Origin: Colivivens sp963594655
GTDB taxonomy: Bacteria > Bacteroidota > Bacteroidia > Bacteroidales > Bacteroidaceae
Assembly: GCA_963594655.1 (NCBI GenBank)
Contig: CAVBFD010000030.1
Span: 1-31,221, forward strand
Direction: 5' to 3'
DNA length: 31,221 nt
Within the stretch, counting starts at the first letter, position 1. Each line of letters starts with the position of its first letter. Below are positions 18,491 to 26,667 of this stretch, piece after piece. The position numbers and the translations under genes were made by a program. A model generated the notes under the pieces. That model was not told the DNA's origin and ran no database searches. It was given only the letters and a program-made list of their open reading frames with translations.

Positions 18491-18524
18491 AAGGTGTCCG
18501 CAAGTCGGACACCTTTATTTTTTT
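18491..18524 (+). terminator. Strong intrinsic terminator
   Basis: AAGGTGTCCG/CGGACACCTT (10-base perfect stem, 5-base loop) followed by a T-rich tract up to 18524. It ends the small-protein unit and lies just before the next promoter. Confidence 0.9.
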
Positions 18525-18527
18525 CCC

Positions 18528-18535
18528 TATCTTTG
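18528..18535 (+). promoter_or_regulatory. Promoter of the GH2 gene
   Basis: TATCTTTG lies directly after the terminator T tract. Transcription would start near 18541, so translation must start at ATG 18562 and not at the earlier in-frame GTG 18538. Confidence 0.65.
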
Positions 18536-18561
18536 CGGTGTGTAATCAAATACGACCGACA

Positions 18562-21084
18562 ATGAAACGATTTATTATTGCTACGACGACCATGGCGCTG
18601 ATGTGGACAAGCGCCATTGCGCAAAGGACGGAAACGGTCCTGCATGACGGATGGAAATTCACCAGGCAGGACAGTCCAGAGTATTCCACCACCCGATTCG
18701 ACGACTCCGGATGGGAGGAAGTGACAGTGCCGCACGACTGGGCTATCAGCGGACCGTTCAACAGCGAGCACGACAAGCAGGTGGTCGCCATCCAGCAGAA
18801 TGGGGAAAAGGAGGCTACAGAACACACTGGCAGGACTGGCAGTCTGCCTTGGATTGGCGCAGGATGGTACCGTCTGCAATTCAAGACGGACAAAGACTGC
18901 GGACGAGCCATACTCAACTTCGACGGTGCGATGGCGGAACCTGTCGTCTACGTCAACGGCCACGAGGCAGGTGGATGGAAGTACGGCTACAACACCTTCA
19001 ACGTGGACATCACGCCCTACATCAACCGAAAGACAGGCGACAACCAACTCGCTGTAAGGCTACAGAACGTGCCGGAGAGCAGCAGATGGTATCCTGGAGC
19101 CGGCATCTACAGACCTGTGACCCTCATCCAGACCCAAAAGACAGCCATTGACCTTTGGGGTGTCAATTTTGTGACTGAGGAAATCAGCAAGGAGGCAGCC
19201 AGTGTGACCGCGTCCGCATCTGTCACAGGACATGAGGGCAAGCGCGTGAAGGTGGGATTCAGTCTGACTCCGCGGACAACTCAGAAACGTTCCGCAGCAG
19301 GAGGCGCGCAGACGGAGACCGAGATGGATTCCGACGGACAGGCGAAAGTTTCGATAAAAGTGCCGACCCCCAACCTGTGGTCTCCGGAATCCCCCAACCT
19401 CTACGACCTCACGGTGTCCGTGTATGAAGTGGCGGCTGACGGACAGCGGACACTGTTGGACAAGACAGTGAAACAAGTGGGGATACGCACCGTATCGGTA
19501 AGCAAGGAACACGGATTCCAACTGAACGGTGTGACAAGGAAGATAAAGGGAGTGTGTCTGCACCATGACCTCGGAATGATCGGAAGTGCTGTCAACAAAG
19601 CGGCCCTCGTCCGTCAGATAAAGTTGCTCAAGACGATGGGCTGCGACGCCATACGCACCTCACACAACATGCCGTCGCAGATGCAGATGAACCTGTGCGA
19701 CTCTCTCGGCATGATGGTGATGGCCGAGTCGTTCGACATGTGGGTCTACCCTAAGTGCAAGAACGGTTACAGCCGGTTCTACAATGACTGGTGGCAGCGC
19801 GACCTCACCAACCTCGTCATGGCGAACAGACTTCATCCGTCCATCGTCATGTGGAGCCTGGGCAACGAGATTCCAGAGCAGAGCAACGCCAACGGCACCG
19901 CACTCCTGGTGAAGATGAAGGACTTGATGCACGGCCTCGACAGCACACGTCTGTGTACGGTCGGGATGAACAACGTGGACAGGGCGATACGGTCGGGCTT
20001 TGCCGGACTGACGGACATACCCGGACTGAACTACGGCACACACTGGTACGCTGAGGCGCACAACAAACTGCACCACGGATTCATCTTGGGAAGTGAGACC
20101 GCATCCACGGTCAGCAGCCGTGGCACATACAAGTTCCCGGTGGTGCGCACACACAACAAGAAATACAGCGACGGACAATGCACAGGCTACGACATGGAGG
20201 CATGCAGCTGGAGCAACATACCCGAGGACGACTGGCTCCTGCAGGACGACAACGACTGGGTTATAGGAGAGTTCGTGTGGACTGGCTTCGACTACTTGGG
20301 CGAACCGACACCGTACGACGACTACAAGGCGGCGCGCAGCAGTTATTTCGGAATCTTCGACCTGGCGGGTCTGCCGAAAGACCGTTACTGGCTCTACCGC
20401 AGCCACTGGAACAAGGAAGCGGAGACGGTACACCTGCTGCCCCACTGGACATGGGACGGACGTGAAGGTGAGGTGACACCAGTGTACTGCTACACCAACT
20501 ACCCTTCCGCCGAACTGTTCGTGAACGGTAAAAGTCAGGGACGGAAGACCAAACGGACAGAACTGAAGAAACAGGGGAACGACAAGATAAAGTCAGCCGA
20601 CGACCCGCTAATCGACAGGTACCGTCTGCGCTGGAACGATGTGAAGTACGAACCGGGAGAAATCCGGGTGGTGGTATACGACGAGAACGGAGTGAGGAAA
20701 GGGGAGGCTGTGCGACGCACCGCAGGGAAGGCCGACCATCTGGAGATAACGCAACAGGCCCTTGACGAGTATGCAGGCAACGGCACACTGCGGAACGACG
20801 GGGAAGACATGGCGTTCTTCGTGGTCAGTGTGGTTGACAAGGACGGCAACCTCTGTCCGTTTGCCGACAACAGGATTACGGTAGACGTGAAGGGCGCGGC
20901 TGACTTCAAGGGAATATGCAACGGAGACGCCACCTCCTTCGAGGTTTTCACCGAACCCACAATGAAAGTGTTCAACGGACAACTGGTGGTCGGCATCATG
21001 TCAAACGGAAGGAAAGGCAAGGCGAAAGTGACTGTGGCAGCCGACGGACTCGGGACAACCACAGCCTCCATCGTTGCCAAATAA
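18562..21084 (+). CDS. Secreted GH2 glycoside hydrolase, beta-galactosidase type
   Basis: 840 residues. A Sec signal peptide (MKRFIIATTTMALMWTSAIA) is followed by the GH2 sugar-binding domain (LHDGWKFTRQD, VTVPHDWAISGPFN, SRWYPGAGIYR), an immunoglobulin-like domain and a TIM barrel (about 310-600). The acid/base is predicted as Glu436 in SLGNEIPEQ and the nucleophile as Glu570 in GEFVWTGFDYLGEP. A DUF4982-like domain (HLLPHWTWDGREGEVTPVYC, AELFVNGKSQG) and an Ig-like C-terminal domain follow, as in many Bacteroides exo-acting beta-galactosidases. It would release terminal beta-galactose (or another beta-sugar) from glycans in the periplasm. It has its own promoter and no SusC/D partner. Specificity within GH2 is not fixed. 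Confidence 0.9.
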   Translation: MKRFIIATTTMALMWTSAIAQRTETVLHDGWKFTRQDSPEYSTTRFDDSGWEEVTVPHDWAISGPFNSEHDKQVVAIQQNGEKEATEHTGRTGSLPWIGAGWYRLQFKTDKDCGRAILNFDGAMAEPVVYVNGHEAGGWKYGYNTFNVDITPYINRKTGDNQLAVRLQNVPESSRWYPGAGIYRPVTLIQTQKTAIDLWGVNFVTEEISKEAASVTASASVTGHEGKRVKVGFSLTPRTTQKRSAAGGAQTETEMDSDGQAKVSIKVPTPNLWSPESPNLYDLTVSVYEVAADGQRTLLDKTVKQVGIRTVSVSKEHGFQLNGVTRKIKGVCLHHDLGMIGSAVNKAALVRQIKLLKTMGCDAIRTSHNMPSQMQMNLCDSLGMMVMAESFDMWVYPKCKNGYSRFYNDWWQRDLTNLVMANRLHPSIVMWSLGNEIPEQSNANGTALLVKMKDLMHGLDSTRLCTVGMNNVDRAIRSGFAGLTDIPGLNYGTHWYAEAHNKLHHGFILGSETASTVSSRGTYKFPVVRTHNKKYSDGQCTGYDMEACSWSNIPEDDWLLQDDNDWVIGEFVWTGFDYLGEPTPYDDYKAARSSYFGIFDLAGLPKDRYWLYRSHWNKEAETVHLLPHWTWDGREGEVTPVYCYTNYPSAELFVNGKSQGRKTKRTELKKQGNDKIKSADDPLIDRYRLRWNDVKYEPGEIRVVVYDENGVRKGEAVRRTAGKADHLEITQQALDEYAGNGTLRNDGEDMAFFVVSVVDKDGNLCPFADNRITVDVKGAADFKGICNGDATSFEVFTEPTMKVFNGQLVVGIMSNGRKGKAKVTVAADGLGTTTASIVAK

Positions 21085-21275
21085 CAAGGTGTTTTCACCG
21101 TCATTGGCGTTCTATCGGTGGAAAAGACAATAAAAACAGGCTGCAAAAGTACCGCATAATCATTTATTTCGTACCTTTGCAGCCGATTTATGCCGTTTGT
21201 GGCTCAAACAAGTGACCGGAGGCAGTGATGCCGTCCGTCCGCCCGGCGGTCCAAACCCGTTTTATAATATAAATA
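21085..21275 (+). promoter_or_regulatory. Promoter and structured leader of rplU-rpmA
   Basis: TACCTTTG at 21172-21179 is the -7 box; transcription would start near 21186. The 90-base leader can fold: GTTTG/CAAAC (21195-21209), then GACCG/CGGTC (21214-21218 with 21247-21251) enclosing GGCA/TGCC (21221-21232). Structured leaders before ribosomal protein genes are often autoregulatory sites; that role is inferred. Upstream, TTTTCACCG (21092-21100) and CGGTGGAAAA (21116-21125) pair with one bulge and may end the GH2 transcript. Confidence 0.5.
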
Positions 21276-21593
21276 ATGTACGTAATCGTAGAAATTAACG
21301 GTCAGCAGTTCAAGGCGGAAGAAGGAAAGAAACTCTTCGTCCACCACATCCAGAACGCTGAAGCTCAGCAGACAGTTGAGTTTGAGAAAGTATTATTGGT
21401 AGACAATGACGGTGCCGTTACTGTGGGTACTCCTACAGTAGAGGGTGCGAAGGTTGTGTGCGAGGTTGTCACTCCACTCGTAAAGGGCGACAAGGTTCTC
21501 GTGTTCCACAAGCGTCGCCGCAAGGGCTACAAGAAGCTCCGTGGCCATCGCCAGCAGTTTACAGAACTGACAATCAAGAGTGTTGTCGCTTAA
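21276..21593 (+). CDS. rplU: 50S ribosomal protein L21
   Basis: 105 residues, normal for bL21. Begins MYVIVEINGQQFKAEEGKKL and contains the conserved C-terminal block KRRRKGYKKLRGHRQQFTEL that contacts 23S rRNA. No Shine-Dalgarno; the start is preceded by an A/T-rich stretch. Cotranscribed with rpmA, 31 bases downstream, the standard bacterial pairing. Confidence 0.98.
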   Translation: MYVIVEINGQQFKAEEGKKLFVHHIQNAEAQQTVEFEKVLLVDNDGAVTVGTPTVEGAKVVCEVVTPLVKGDKVLVFHKRRRKGYKKLRGHRQQFTELTIKSVVA

Positions 21594-21624
21594 GTGTTTA
21601 ACCCATTAAAAAGAGAACAGAAAC

Positions 21625-21885
21625 ATGGCACATAAGAAAGGTGTAGGTAGTTCCAAGAACGGCCGTGAGTCACACAGCAAACGACTCGGTGTTAAATTGT
21701 TTGGTGGAGAATTCGCTAAGGCAGGTAATATTCTTGTACGCCAGCGTGGCAACAAGCACTTCCCTGGCAAGAACGTGGGACAGGGCAAGGACGACACACT
21801 GTACGCCCTTGTAGACGGATTCGTATCTTTCAGCAGAGGATACAAGAACCGCTCCACTATCTCAGTCACTCCAGCTGAAGCGTAA
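21625..21885 (+). CDS. rpmA: 50S ribosomal protein L27
   Basis: 86 residues. MAHKKGVGSSKNGRESHSKR is the canonical N-terminus that reaches the peptidyl-transferase centre, with no Firmicutes-type cleaved extension. GGEFAKAGNILVRQRGNKHF and the remaining bL27 core are intact. A strong terminator follows the stop. Confidence 0.98.
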   Translation: MAHKKGVGSSKNGRESHSKRLGVKLFGGEFAKAGNILVRQRGNKHFPGKNVGQGKDDTLYALVDGFVSFSRGYKNRSTISVTPAEA

Positions 21886-21904
21886 AGCCAAACCGTAAAG
21901 GTTG

Positions 21905-21939
21905 AAAAAAAAGCAGACCCTCACAGGTCTGCTTTTTTT
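21905..21939. terminator. Bidirectional terminator between rpmA and the fucosidase gene
   Basis: AAAAAAAAGCAGACC pairs with GGTCTGCTTTTTTT around a 6-base loop; A tract and T tract flank the GC core so it can act on both convergent transcripts. Confidence 0.92.
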
Positions 21940-21959
21940 GTTGCCCTTGCTGAACACAC

Positions 21960-23636
21960 TCACTTCCGTATCTTCAGCACCGGCATGATATTGTTGAGGT
22001 TCTTCTCAGGCAGTGTGACAACCAACGCGTCCTTTGTGCGATCGAACGCCACCTTGCCGTAGCCCAACAGATCAACCCTACTTATCTTCTCCGGGAAGTA
22101 CCCGCTGCCGTCCGCCAATGCCTTGACGGTTATCTTATGGTTCTCCGGCCAGGCCAACGCGCTCACGTACAGATATTTCTCGGTCTGCGTGAAACGGATC
22201 TCATCTGCCCCGGCTTTAGTGTAATTGCCGTCATTGAATCCCTGTGCATTGATACTGATGGCACTGCCGGCAATCGGGCCTTCCCCGAATATCTTCCACG
22301 GACGGGTCTTCACGATACTCTCGCTGTTGATTTTCATCCACGCCCCGAATTCCTTGAGTATGGCAATCTCCTTCTCGTCGGGAGTACCGTCGGCACGCAG
22401 AGGCACACTCAGCAGCATATTGCCGTTCTTCGAAACGATGTCAACCAACAGTTTCGCCACTACAGCGGCACTCTTGTACCAGCCGTTCTCGTAAGTCGCC
22501 GTATTGTAATGCCAGTCGCCCAGACAGTTGCAGCACTGCCACGGCTCAGATATTATATGGTTGGGCGCGCCCCTCTCCACGTCCCACACCAAAGCCTTGC
22601 GCTGCTGCTCGTCGAGTATCTTGCCCAAAAGCACCGCGGTAGTCTTCTCCCCCTTCCGTCGCAAGTCCGGGTTGTTGGTCTTGTTGTACATGTGTGCGGC
22701 GATTTTCAGTCCCGCGTCACTGACAGGATACAGGGGCAGTACCGTAGCGTCGAAGTAGATGACATCCGGACGGTAACGGTTGATGGCGTCAAGCGTACGG
22801 TTGTAGAAGTTGGTCGCGAACTCCTGTGACGGCACACTTGCGCCGTTGCCCCAAGCCCACTGGCTATGGATAGACCCGTTGTCCCATGTCTTGTCGGAGA
22901 AGTCATGGTTCTGTGCGTAGAGATTCTGCGGGTCCAGTCCTTTCCACCATTTCTCCGATCCGTCGGCATTGGGCTTATAACCGTCCTCCTTGGTCAGCCA
23001 TCCGTCATACTTCACCCCTATCATCTTTCCCTTCAGGTCAAACCGGCGGCTCGGCTCGAACCAAGTCCAGGCGTGTTCGGCATGGAAGGAGATACCGAAA
23101 GGAAGACCTGCCTTCTCAGCCGCCTTACGCCATCCCTCAAGTATGTCTTTGTGCGGCCCTATGTTCCGCGAGTTCCATTCCTGGTACTTGCTGTCCCACA
23201 GGTCGTAGTTATCGTGGTGATTGCCGAGGGCGAAGAAATACTGCGCCCCCACTTCTTCCTTATAGAACTTGACCAGTTGATCCGGATTCCAGTTCTCCGC
23301 CTTGAACAGCGGCAGCAGGTCCTTATAGCCGAACTCCGATGGGTGTCCGTAATGTTCCCTGTGGAAATTGGCCTTGCCCGACCCTTCCAGATACAGTTCA
23401 CGCGCCATCCAGTCGCCCGACCCTTCGACACACTGCGCGCCCCAATGCGCCCATATTCCGAACTTGGCGTCACGGAACCATTCCGGCACTTCATAAGCAG
23501 AGAGTGAAGTCCACTCGGGTGCGAACTCTCCGGTCTGCATCGGTTCGTCCGCCTCCGACACCTTCACCTGAAAGTCCTGTGCGGATGCGGTGCCGCCAAC
23601 CAGCAGCGCCGCCAATAGTAAAGAGGATTTAATCAT
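21960..23636 (-). CDS. Secreted GH29 alpha-L-fucosidase
   Basis: 558 residues from ATG 23636, chosen because the promoter lies at 23671-23664 and the signal peptide (MIKSSLLLAALLVGGTASA) starts there; the frame stays open to 23690. GH29 features: WFRDAKFGIWAHWGAQC near the N-terminus, ALGNHHDNYDLWDS (substrate-binding His pair), HAEHAWTWFEP, and VIYFDATVLPLYP with predicted nucleophile Asp296. A C-terminal beta-sandwich (about 430-558) contains YLYVSALAWPENHKITV. It would release alpha-linked fucose from host or plant glycans by a retaining mechanism in the periplasm. It is monocistronic and convergent with rpmA. The acid/base residue cannot be assigned by eye. Confidence 0.9.
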   Translation of the reverse strand: MIKSSLLLAALLVGGTASAQDFQVKVSEADEPMQTGEFAPEWTSLSAYEVPEWFRDAKFGIWAHWGAQCVEGSGDWMARELYLEGSGKANFHREHYGHPSEFGYKDLLPLFKAENWNPDQLVKFYKEEVGAQYFFALGNHHDNYDLWDSKYQEWNSRNIGPHKDILEGWRKAAEKAGLPFGISFHAEHAWTWFEPSRRFDLKGKMIGVKYDGWLTKEDGYKPNADGSEKWWKGLDPQNLYAQNHDFSDKTWDNGSIHSQWAWGNGASVPSQEFATNFYNRTLDAINRYRPDVIYFDATVLPLYPVSDAGLKIAAHMYNKTNNPDLRRKGEKTTAVLLGKILDEQQRKALVWDVERGAPNHIISEPWQCCNCLGDWHYNTATYENGWYKSAAVVAKLLVDIVSKNGNMLLSVPLRADGTPDEKEIAILKEFGAWMKINSESIVKTRPWKIFGEGPIAGSAISINAQGFNDGNYTKAGADEIRFTQTEKYLYVSALAWPENHKITVKALADGSGYFPEKISRVDLLGYGKVAFDRTKDALVVTLPEKNLNNIMPVLKIRK

Positions 23637-23663
23637 TTCGTTTGTATTAAGTGTTTCACGACA

Positions 23664-23671
23664 CAAAGGTA
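23664..23671 (-). promoter_or_regulatory. Promoter of the fucosidase gene
   Basis: TACCTTTG on the minus strand (23671-23664), about 28 bases before ATG 23636. No TTTG at -33. Confidence 0.6.
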
Positions 23672-23753
23672 ACATTTTTTTTCGGAACATCTATGTCATT
23701 CCATTGTCATTCTCTTTCAACATGGATGTAACAGTGTTGAAACATGCCCCCAC

Positions 23754-23761
23754 TAACTTTG
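23754..23761 (+). promoter_or_regulatory. Promoter of the TonB-dependent receptor gene
   Basis: TAACTTTG at the -7 position; transcription would start near 23768, about 22 bases before the ATG. It is divergent from the fucosidase promoter 80 bases away. Confidence 0.6.
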
Positions 23762-23789
23762 CAACCGTATTCAAAAGGTTTTAAAAGTA

Positions 23790-26609
23790 ATGGAATTAAA
23801 CAAGAGAATCATTATCGGGATGTGCCTTACAGTATGCACTATGCAGGTATGGGCGCAACAGATTAAGGGAGTCGTGAGTGACTCGAAGACAAACGAGACA
23901 TTGATTGGTGCGTTGATAGCCGTGGAGGGGTCAGACCGCAAGGCGGTGACCGACATCGAAGGTGCGTTCACAATTGACGGTCTCAAGCCGGGGATGCACA
24001 CCTTATCTATTAGTTATATAGGGTACAAGTCCATGCAGTTGCAGGTGGAGACGCAGAAAGGCGACGTGCAGGTGGTGAAGATAGCGCTCAACCCCGACGA
24101 CCAACAGCTCGACGAGGTTACGGTGACTGCCTCTGAGGTCAAGAACAATGACGCGGCCATGATACGCATGACCAAACAGAGCGCACTGGTGACCACCAGT
24201 GTGTCGGCACAGGAAATCGGCCGCACGCAGGACACCAACGCCGGGGAGGTCATCCGCCGCGTGTCGGGCATCAGTCTGATTGACGACAAGTTCGTGATGG
24301 TGCGCGGACTGTCACAACGCTACAACAACGTATGGGTGAACGGCGGGGCCGTACCGAGCAGCGAGGCAGACTCCCGCGCGTTCTCCTTCGACATCATACC
24401 GAGTTCACAGATAGACAACCTCACCATCGTGAAGTCTCCGTCGGCTGAATATCCTGCGGACTATTCCGGTGGTTTCATCATAGTCAACACCAAGGAGGTT
24501 CCCGACGAGAACTCGTTCTCCTTGTCAGTAGGCGGCAACTGGAACACCGGATCCGCTTTCAAGGATTTCTCCTATTCAAAGGGGTCTTCCACCGACTTCC
24601 TCGGGTTCGACAATGGGATGAGAAGTCTCAGCGGTGGCATCAACACGTCACTGGCGCCACAACTCAACGCAAGTGGCGAGAAGGTGGGCGACTATGCGAC
24701 ATCGCTCCTCGGCAACGGGTTCAACAACGACTGGACCGTGAAATCCAAGAAGCCGTTAGGCGACCTCAAGCTCGCAGCCAGCCTCAACCGCCGTTACACC
24801 ATCGGCGACAGGACTCTCGGACTGCTTGCAGCGGTCAACTACACCAACGAATACCGTACCTACACCGACATGGAGAACAATCTCTACGGTATCTACGACG
24901 CGGTGAACGACCAACCGAACTACCTGCGCCACTCCGTCGACAACCAGTACAACAACAATGTGAGGCTCGGAGCGATGCTCAACCTCACCCTCATCTCCAA
25001 GGACAGCAACCACAAGTATCAGTTGAAAAACATCTTCAACCAGCTCGCCAACAGCCGTTACACATGGCGTGACGGTGTGAGCGCGCAGTCCAACCTGGAG
25101 CGGAGCGCGGAGTACTACTACCGCAGCCGCACCACATACAACGGTCAGCTCACCGGCAAGCACACGTTCACCGACGACAATCTCGACTGGAGCTTCGGCT
25201 ATGCGTACGCCAACCGCCACATGCCCGACCGCCGCAGGTATCTCATTGACGACGCGCTCGAATCCGGCACTTACGCGCTGAGTACAGGCAACGACATATC
25301 ACGTGAATGGACACAGCTCGACGAGCATATCCTCTCACTCGGAGCCAACGACAAGCACCACTTCCGTTTCGGTTCGTTTGAGCCAGACCTGCAGGTGGGA
25401 GCCTATGGCGAATACCGGAGCAGGGAGTACACCACACGCAACTTCATATACAACTGGAACGTGGCGGACAACAACATGCCGTCAGGATTCCGTCACAGCG
25501 ACATACCGACACTGATCTCCGACGAGGCCAACATGGGATACGACAAGCTGTACCTGCTGGAGGAGAAGCAGATGCGCAACAACTACCGTGGACACAACTC
25601 TCTGGGAGCCGGTTACATGACACTGACACTCCCCCTCGGCAAGGTCAATGTCCATGCCGGACTCCGCTTCGAACATAACGACATGGAACTCATCTCCAAC
25701 ACACGTGACTACGAGAAGAGTGAGACCAGCCGCCACTACCGCACCAACGACCTCTTTCCGTCCCTCAATACCACTTACAAAATCAACGACCGGCATCAGG
25801 TGCGCCTCTCCTACGGACGCAGCATCAACCGCCCGGAGTTCCGCGAGGTGTCATCATCGGTGTACTACGACTTCGACCTCGCCAGCAACGTGCAGGGTAA
25901 CACCGAACTCAAGAGCTGCTACATCGACAATATCGACCTGAGATACGAATGGTATCCGACCAACGGGGAACTCATCTCACTGGCGGCGTTCTACAAGCAC
26001 TTCGACTCACCTATCGAATGGACCTATACCGTAGCCGGGGGAACAGACCTCATCTATTCATACATGAACGCCAAGAGCGCGAACAACTTCGGATTGGAGC
26101 TGGATATAAGGAAGAGTCTGGACTTCGTGGGACTCAAGGACTTCAGTCTGTCATTCAACGGCGCGCTCATCAAGAGCAAGGTTCAGTTCGAGCCTGGCAC
26201 GAAGGACGAGAACCGTCCGATGCAAGGACAGTCGCCTTACCTCATCAACACCGGTATCATGTACAAGAACAGACCTCTGCAGATGGACATCGCCCTACTC
26301 TACAACCGCATAGGCAAACGTATCATCGGTGTGGGCAGAAGCGAAGGTACTACAGGCGACGACTCCAACTCACGTGTGCCTCACAGCTACGAGATGCCGC
26401 GCAACAGTATCGACTTCTCTTTTGCCAAGAAGTTCGGTGATCATCTGGAACTGAAGTTCAACGTGAAAGACCTTCTGGCGGAGAAAGTATACTACAAGCA
26501 GTTCGCCGACGTGACCTACAGCGACGGAAGCGAGAAGCAGGTGGAGGAAATCGTAAGATGCTACAAGCCCGGAAGGAACATCGGACTGCAGGTGATATAC
26601 AAGTTCTGA
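23790..26609 (+). CDS. TonB-dependent outer-membrane receptor
   Basis: 939 residues. A signal peptide (to about VWA, residue 22) is followed by a carboxypeptidase-D-like beta-sandwich (about 24-105: IKGVVSDSKTNETLIGALIA, FTIDGLKPGMHTLSISYIGY), a DEVTVTAS linker, a plug domain (about 110-235: AGEVIRRVSGISLIDDKFVM, VRGLSQRYNNVWVNG, YPADYSGGFIIVNT) and a beta-barrel ending in NIGLQVIYKF with a terminal aromatic residue. It would import a bound ligand using TonB energy. It is not a clear SusC and no SusD follows; the partner is an unrelated lipoprotein 58 bases downstream. The divergent fucosidase may be unrelated. Ligand unknown. Confidence 0.92.
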   Translation: MELNKRIIIGMCLTVCTMQVWAQQIKGVVSDSKTNETLIGALIAVEGSDRKAVTDIEGAFTIDGLKPGMHTLSISYIGYKSMQLQVETQKGDVQVVKIALNPDDQQLDEVTVTASEVKNNDAAMIRMTKQSALVTTSVSAQEIGRTQDTNAGEVIRRVSGISLIDDKFVMVRGLSQRYNNVWVNGGAVPSSEADSRAFSFDIIPSSQIDNLTIVKSPSAEYPADYSGGFIIVNTKEVPDENSFSLSVGGNWNTGSAFKDFSYSKGSSTDFLGFDNGMRSLSGGINTSLAPQLNASGEKVGDYATSLLGNGFNNDWTVKSKKPLGDLKLAASLNRRYTIGDRTLGLLAAVNYTNEYRTYTDMENNLYGIYDAVNDQPNYLRHSVDNQYNNNVRLGAMLNLTLISKDSNHKYQLKNIFNQLANSRYTWRDGVSAQSNLERSAEYYYRSRTTYNGQLTGKHTFTDDNLDWSFGYAYANRHMPDRRRYLIDDALESGTYALSTGNDISREWTQLDEHILSLGANDKHHFRFGSFEPDLQVGAYGEYRSREYTTRNFIYNWNVADNNMPSGFRHSDIPTLISDEANMGYDKLYLLEEKQMRNNYRGHNSLGAGYMTLTLPLGKVNVHAGLRFEHNDMELISNTRDYEKSETSRHYRTNDLFPSLNTTYKINDRHQVRLSYGRSINRPEFREVSSSVYYDFDLASNVQGNTELKSCYIDNIDLRYEWYPTNGELISLAAFYKHFDSPIEWTYTVAGGTDLIYSYMNAKSANNFGLELDIRKSLDFVGLKDFSLSFNGALIKSKVQFEPGTKDENRPMQGQSPYLINTGIMYKNRPLQMDIALLYNRIGKRIIGVGRSEGTTGDDSNSRVPHSYEMPRNSIDFSFAKKFGDHLELKFNVKDLLAEKVYYKQFADVTYSDGSEKQVEEIVRCYKPGRNIGLQVIYKF

Positions 26610-26641
26610 GACATAAAAAACAAGAAACAGAATAAACGCAA

Positions 26642-26661
26642 TTGTTTAACCAATTAAACAA
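26642..26661. other. Hairpin between receptor and lipoprotein genes
   Basis: TTGTTTAA/TTAAACAA, perfect 8-base stem with CCAA loop, in the 58-base gap just before the lipoprotein ATG. It could tune expression of the second gene or stabilise its mRNA. Confidence 0.5.
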
Positions 26662-26667
26662 ACAAAG

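Noticed and set aside
19660..20445. 261-residue frame antisense to the GH2 gene
   Set aside because: Val/His/Arg-rich shadow of a well-supported glycoside hydrolase gene.
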